From NCBI GenBank assembly GCA_018385395.1, contig JAHBAD010000146.1:1-35552 (forward strand): a stretch of 35,552 nt of DNA, read 5' to 3'. Positions 32,054-35,552 of this stretch are shown in pieces. The stretch comes from Treponema sp. (GTDB lineage Bacteria > Spirochaetota > Spirochaetia > Treponematales > Treponemataceae). The translations under genes and the position numbers were made by a program. How positions within the stretch are numbered: the stretch's first letter is position 1; every line of letters starts with the position of its first letter. The notes below the pieces were generated by a model. The model did no database searches and had not been told where the DNA came from. It saw only the letters and a program-made list of their open reading frames with translations.

Positions 32054-32656
32054 ATGAATGAACAGATGAATTCACTTGTACCTTATGTAATCGAAAGAAC
32101 CGGAAACGGTGAAAGATCATATGATATTTTTTCACGTCTTTTAAAAGACCGCATCGTATTTATTGACGGTGAAATCAATGATGCTACTGCAGACCTTGCT
32201 GTTGCACAGATTCTTTATCTTGAATCAGAAAATCCTGACAAAGACATCAGTATTTATATCAACTCTCCTGGCGGAAGTGTAACTGCAGGACTTGCAATTT
32301 ACGATACAATGCAGTACGTAAAATGCGACATCCAGACAATCTGTATGGGACAGGCAGCTTCAATGGCAGCTATTCTCCTTGCAGGCGGAACAGCAGGAAA
32401 ACGCTACGCCCTCCCTTCTTCACGTGTTATGATTCACCAGCCTTGGGGCGGAGTTGAAGGACAGGAAAGTGATATTTCCATCCAGGCAAAAGAGATTATC
32501 AGACTTAAAAAGCTTTCAATTGACTATTTTGCAGAACATACAAAACAGCCGGTAGAAAAAGTTGCAAAAGATCTGGAACGCGACTTCTACATGACTGCTG
32601 AAGAAGCAAAAAATTATGGCATCGTAGACCACGTTATGGTCCGCAGAGCCAAATAA
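32054..32656 (+). CDS. clpP: ClpP, ATP-dependent protease proteolytic subunit
   Basis: ClpP forms the 14-subunit barrel that degrades proteins unfolded by ClpX or ClpA. The 200-residue protein has the catalytic triad Ser103 (GQAASMAA), His128 (VMIHQPWGG) and Asp177 (LERDFYM). [18 protein letters not shown] near residue 70-85 is the oxyanion-side block. Its N-terminus ([20 protein letters not shown]) fits mature ClpP, with little or no propeptide. The ribosome site is GGAGAA. The clpX start follows 19 bases after the stop. Confidence 0.97.
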   Translation: MNEQMNSLVPYVIERTGNGERSYDIFSRLLKDRIVFIDGEINDATADLAVAQILYLESENPDKDISIYINSPGGSVTAGLAIYDTMQYVKCDIQTICMGQAASMAAILLAGGTAGKRYALPSSRVMIHQPWGGVEGQESDISIQAKEIIRLKKLSIDYFAEHTKQPVEKVAKDLERDFYMTAEEAKNYGIVDHVMVRRAK

Positions 32657-32675
32657 CTTTTAAGGAAACAATATA

Positions 32676-33947
32676 ATGAAGCGTTTTGCTAGTGACAGAT
32701 TCTGCTGCTTCTGCGGCAAAGGTGAAGATAAATCAAGAATTCTTGTTGAAGGACCTTCTCCTAACCTTTTCATCTGTAATAAATGTGTTGCAGTTTGCCA
32801 GAGCATTCTGGAACAGCAGGAAGCAGGTTTTGCTCCTGTAGAACTTTCAGAAGTTCCAACTCCACAGGAATTTAAATCTTATCTTGATCAGTATGTAATC
32901 GGACAGGACGAAGCAAAGAAAGTTCTTTCTGTTGCAGTTTATAATCACTACAAACGCCTTTCACGGCTTCCAAAAATTCAGAAGGATGATGACGTAAAAA
33001 TCGAAAAATCAAACGTTCTTCTTATCGGCCCAACAGGTTCAGGAAAAACTCTTCTTGCAAAAACTCTTGCACAGAAGCTTCAGGTTCCTTTTGCCATTGC
33101 CGATGCCACTACCCTTACAGAAGCCGGTTACGTTGGTGAAGATGTTGAAAATGTTCTTCTGAAACTTATCAATGCAGCAGACGGAAACATTCAGGCTGCA
33201 GAACACGGAATCATCTTCATCGATGAAATCGATAAAATTGCACGCAAAAGCGAAAATACATCAATTACACGTGACGTTTCTGGCGAAGGTGTTCAGCAGG
33301 CACTGCTTAAAATTATTGAAGGTACTGTTGCAAGCGTTCCACCACAGGGCGGAAGAAAACATCCGAACCAGGAAATGCTCCAGATTGATACAACAAACAT
33401 TCTTTTCGTTCTTGGTGGAGCTTTTGTAGGACTTGATGAAATCATCGAAAAGCGTGTAGCCGACCACTCAATGGGATTCGGTTCAAACGTTGGTTCTATG
33501 TCGGCCGAAGACAAAATGCTTCTTCTGAATCAGACAAGCCCTGATGACCTGGTAAAATTCGGTATCATTCCGGAACTTATCGGTCGTATGCCTATTACAG
33601 TTTCTCTTAAGGAACTTCAGGAAGATGATCTTGTAAAAGTTCTTACAGAACCTAAAAATGCAATCACAAAGCAGTTCCAGGCATCATTTGCTATTGACGA
33701 TACAGAACTTACATTTGACGATGAAGCTATCCGCGAAATTGCATGCGAAGCAATCCGCCAGAAAACTGGTGCCCGCGGACTCCGTACCATTGTTGAAAAA
33801 ATGCTTACAGACGTTATGTTCGTAGCACCAAACATCAAAGGAAAGAAACAGTTCAAAGTAACAAAAGACATTGTTCAGAACAAGGTCAGCGATGTTGCTT
33901 CTAAACTTATAACAACAGCTTTGGAAGACGGAACTCAGGCTTCGTAA
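32676..33947 (+). CDS. clpX: ClpX, ATP-dependent unfoldase subunit
   Basis: ClpX is the AAA+ unfoldase that feeds substrates to ClpP. The 423-residue protein has a four-cysteine zinc domain (Cys10, Cys13, Cys35, Cys38), Walker A GPTGSGKT, pore loop GYVGEDVE, Walker [12 protein letters not shown] and the sensor-2 block [10 protein letters not shown]. The IGF-type loop that docks on ClpP is represented by MGFGSNVG near residue 270. The length matches the family. AAGGA precedes the ATG, and the gene is co-transcribed with clpP. Confidence 0.97.
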   Translation: MKRFASDRFCCFCGKGEDKSRILVEGPSPNLFICNKCVAVCQSILEQQEAGFAPVELSEVPTPQEFKSYLDQYVIGQDEAKKVLSVAVYNHYKRLSRLPKIQKDDDVKIEKSNVLLIGPTGSGKTLLAKTLAQKLQVPFAIADATTLTEAGYVGEDVENVLLKLINAADGNIQAAEHGIIFIDEIDKIARKSENTSITRDVSGEGVQQALLKIIEGTVASVPPQGGRKHPNQEMLQIDTTNILFVLGGAFVGLDEIIEKRVADHSMGFGSNVGSMSAEDKMLLLNQTSPDDLVKFGIIPELIGRMPITVSLKELQEDDLVKVLTEPKNAITKQFQASFAIDDTELTFDDEAIREIACEAIRQKTGARGLRTIVEKMLTDVMFVAPNIKGKKQFKVTKDIVQNKVSDVASKLITTALEDGTQAS

Positions 33948-33970
33948 TCAGAAATATTTTTCTTACAACG

Positions 33971-33999
33971 GGGGGTGGAAAGGCCCCCATTATTTTTTT
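33971..33999 (+). terminator. terminator after clpX
   Basis: GGGGG (33971-33975) and CCCCC (33984-33988) form a short GC-only stem. A T-run at 33993-33999 follows after four bases. Confidence 0.6.
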
Positions 34000-34028
34000 A
34001 AATCCTATTTATTTCAGGCAGGTTTATA

Positions 34029-35213
34029 ATGGCTACATATCTTGCAAAAGTTGGCGAACTTACTCTTAAAGGAACAAACATCAAGGAATTCGAACAGCTT
34101 CTTGTCCGAAACACAAAAAAATATCTCGAAGGCCGAAAAACAAAAGTTATTCTCAGAGCCGGCCGCATGTATATTGAATGTTCCGACGATGAAGACGACT
34201 GCCAAGCCGTTGAATTCTGTCTGAACCACCTGATTGGAATTGTTGGCTGGGCAAAAACAAGAACCTGCGAAAGAACTCTTGAATCCATTAAAGACGCCGT
34301 TATGGAAGAAGCAAAAATTGCAGCTGAAAGAGGATGTAAGACTTTCAAAATCGATGCACGCCGCAGCTGGAAACAGTTTCCTCTGAATTCATACCAGCTT
34401 TGCTGTGAAGTCGCTGGTCCTGTTGAAAGCATCATGAAAGTTGATGTTCATAACCCTGATGTTATCATTTATATCGAAGTACGAGAAAAAACTTATGTTT
34501 ACTCATCTGTAAATACAGGCTGCCGCGGGCTTCCAGTTGGCTCTTCAAACAGAGGACTCCTCCTCCTTTCCGGGGGACTAGACTCACCTGTGGCCGGTTA
34601 CCGCATGATGCGCCGGGGTATGCGCGTTGAAGCCGTTTACTTCCACTCATATCCTTACACTTCGGAAGAAGCACAGAAAAAAGTTGAAACGCTTGCTGAA
34701 AAACTTTCATATTACGGAATCAACACGTACCTGAACATTGTTCCGTTTACGGACGTTCAGATGCGCATTAAAGAAAAAGCTCCTGAAGCATGGAGCACTC
34801 TTATGCTCCGCGTATGCATGATGAAAGTTGCAAACATGGTTGCAGAAAGAGTGGGCGCTGAATGTATCATCACAGGTGAAAGCCTTGGTCAAGTTGCAAG
34901 CCAGACTCTGGAAAACATGAGCGTTACAGAACATTTTGCCGCTTACCCTCTTCTCCGCCCTCTTGTAGGTATGGATAAAGAAGAAATCATTAAAGACGCA
35001 TATTTTATCGACACTTACGACACATCAATTCTTCCTTACGAAGACTGCTGTGTTCTTTTCAGTCCGAAACATCCTGTTCTTCGCGGACGCATTGAAGATG
35101 CTGAACACATTTTTGCAGAACTGGACTGTGAAGAACTTCTTAAAGAAAGTTTTGAAAAACGCGATGTAAAAAGATTTACTGTAGAAAAAGTGGAAACAAA
35201 TGGTAATGCGTAA
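34029..35213 (+). CDS. thiI: ThiI, tRNA 4-thiouridine synthase
   Basis: ThiI adenylates U8 of tRNA and inserts sulfur to make 4-thiouridine; in some bacteria it also supplies sulfur for the thiazole of thiamine. The 394-residue protein has an N-terminal ferredoxin-like and THUMP domain (about 1-165), then the PP-loop LLLLSGGLDSPVAGYRMM with SGGLDS at 181-186. TGESLGQVASQT is a further family mark. It ends without the rhodanese domain of E. coli ThiI, like the Bacillus form, so it must take sulfur from a partner; SufS at 12143 is the only desulfurase in view. The last codons and the stop are made from a heptamer repeat. Confidence 0.96.
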   Translation: MATYLAKVGELTLKGTNIKEFEQLLVRNTKKYLEGRKTKVILRAGRMYIECSDDEDDCQAVEFCLNHLIGIVGWAKTRTCERTLESIKDAVMEEAKIAAERGCKTFKIDARRSWKQFPLNSYQLCCEVAGPVESIMKVDVHNPDVIIYIEVREKTYVYSSVNTGCRGLPVGSSNRGLLLLSGGLDSPVAGYRMMRRGMRVEAVYFHSYPYTSEEAQKKVETLAEKLSYYGINTYLNIVPFTDVQMRIKEKAPEAWSTLMLRVCMMKVANMVAERVGAECIITGESLGQVASQTLENMSVTEHFAAYPLLRPLVGMDKEEIIKDAYFIDTYDTSILPYEDCCVLFSPKHPVLRGRIEDAEHIFAELDCEELLKESFEKRDVKRFTVEKVETNGNA

Positions 35214-35238
35214 TGCATAATTCATAATTCACAATATT
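35204..35238. repeat. heptamer repeat array at the 3' end of thiI
   Basis: Units TAATGCG, TAATGCA, TAATTCA, TAATTCA and CAATATT lie in exact 7-base phase. The array supplies the final thiI residues and its TAA stop (35211-35213). Confidence 0.7.
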
Positions 35239-35255
35239 TACTGAGTAAGAAAAAA

Positions 35256-35292
35256 GCTGCCAAAGTGATATCTCACTGAAGCAGCCGTTTTT
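35256..35292 (+). terminator. terminator after thiI
   Basis: GCTGC (35256-35260) pairs with GCAGC (35281-35285), with an inner AGTGA/TCACT stem and a TATC loop, then CGTTTTT. The inner bulges (CAA, GAA) make it a two-step hairpin. Confidence 0.75.
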
Positions 35293-35322
35293 ATTTATAC
35301 AATAATTGTCCACTACCAATTA

Positions 35323-35448
35323 TTAATTCTTAATTAATTTTAAAAATTCTTCCTCATTAATAATAGGAATTGTCGCAACCTGCTGCGCAGCTTGCTCTAT
35401 GAGTTTCGACTTGATCGCGAAAGCTCCATTTTTGCTTCGTAAAAAACG
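35323..35448 (-). pseudogene. second, detached BRCT-domain tail (remnant)
   Basis: On the minus strand an open stretch of 41 codons bounded by TGA (35451-35449) and TAA (35325-35323) ends in ATIPIINEEEFLKLIKN. This resembles the tail of the adjacent BRCT gene, GIPIINEEQFLDLIKASN. The last 49 bases (35323-35371) align with 35465-35519 at roughly 80 percent. Most differences are at third codon positions. The upstream part (RFLRSKNGAFAIKSKL) comes from the palindrome-rich spacer and is not BRCT-like except perhaps SKL. No start codon or ribosome site is visible, so I treat it as a gene remnant. Confidence 0.45.
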
Positions 35449-35464
35449 TCAAAACTCGTCTTTC
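35372..35464. repeat. palindrome-rich 93-bp spacer, possible dispersed element
   Basis: This segment lies between the two BRCT tails. It contains the perfect palindrome GCTGCGCAGC and a hairpin GAGTTTCG/CGAAAGCTC with one bulged base. It is richer in GC and CpG steps than its surroundings. It has the look of a small dispersed intergenic repeat, but no second copy occurs in the window. Confidence 0.35.
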
Positions 35465-35552
35465 TTAATTGGACGCTTTTATTAAATCTAAAAATTGTTC
35501 TTCATTTATAATAGGAATTCCGAATTTTTGGGCTTTTACATTTTTGGAACTT
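35465..35552 (-). CDS. C-terminal end of a BRCT-domain protein, probably LigA (partial)
   Basis: The minus strand reads SSKNVKAQKFGIPIINEEQF then LDLIKASN and stop at 35465-35467; the gene runs off the right edge. The pattern SSK-x-KA-x(2)-GIPIINEEQFLDLI is the last strand and helix of a BRCT domain. In most bacteria a C-terminal BRCT domain belongs to NAD-dependent DNA ligase LigA; an exonuclease-BRCT protein is the alternative. Only 28 residues are visible, so the gene identity is not proven. Confidence 0.6.
   Translation of the reverse strand, partial: SSKNVKAQKFGIPIINEEQFLDLIKASN

Overview
The window looks like ordinary chromosome from a spirochaete, most probably a commensal or gut/rumen Treponema. 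The base composition is moderately AT-rich. The gene content fits that lineage: a LolCDE system, a short FtsY, an HTH-EIIA fusion, a YtfQ-type sugar transporter, CheW, and several signal-peptide proteins without close named relatives. The organism call is an inference from gene content and style, not from a marker gene. I see no phage, insertion sequence, CRISPR array or rRNA.

Layout. 53-2620: a pseudouridine synthase, a secreted transglutaminase-like protein and an HTH-EIIA regulator. 2893-6162: sufCBD. 6453-11181: a complete ytfQ-ytfR-ytfT-yjfF sugar ABC transporter, followed by a reverse-strand AraC-type regulator (11237-12025). 12143-13811: sufS and sufU, so the transporter and regulator separate the two halves of one Fe-S assembly pathway. 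13877-13951: tRNA-Arg(UCU). 14029-22623, all reverse: prfB with a programmed +1 frameshift, a coiled-coil/PEGA-like envelope protein, ftsY, a secreted hypothetical, lolC-lolD-lolE and a PAP2 phosphatase. 22671-28908, all reverse: cheW, a lysine-less DegT-like protein, nadK, recN, a helical hypothetical and an HD-domain protein. 29015-30477: comF and five tRNA genes (Arg, His reverse; Leu, Gly, Gly forward). 30554-33947: tig-clpP-clpX, a folding and proteolysis block. 34029-35213: thiI. 35323-35552: the tail of a BRCT-domain gene (likely ligA) running off the window, next to a second, diverged copy of that tail.

How the genes work together. SufS and SufU mobilise sulfur and SufBCD assembles and delivers clusters; ThiI also needs a cysteine desulfurase for s4U in tRNA, and SufS is the only one in view. 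FtsY and LolCDE both serve protein and lipoprotein traffic to the envelope. Trigger factor and ClpXP form the usual fold-or-degrade trio. The AraC regulator probably controls the transporter: an 11-bp direct repeat with 42-bp spacing lies upstream of ytfQ.

The most notable points are the duplicated BRCT tail around a palindrome-rich 93-bp spacer, heptamer repeats that reach into the ends of thiI and the sufC start region, a DegT-fold protein lacking its PLP lysine beside cheW, two genes (sufS, prfB) whose predicted promoters place transcription start on the ATG, and tRNA-Gly genes with C at position 55. None of these amounts to a clearly new system; they are individual leads.
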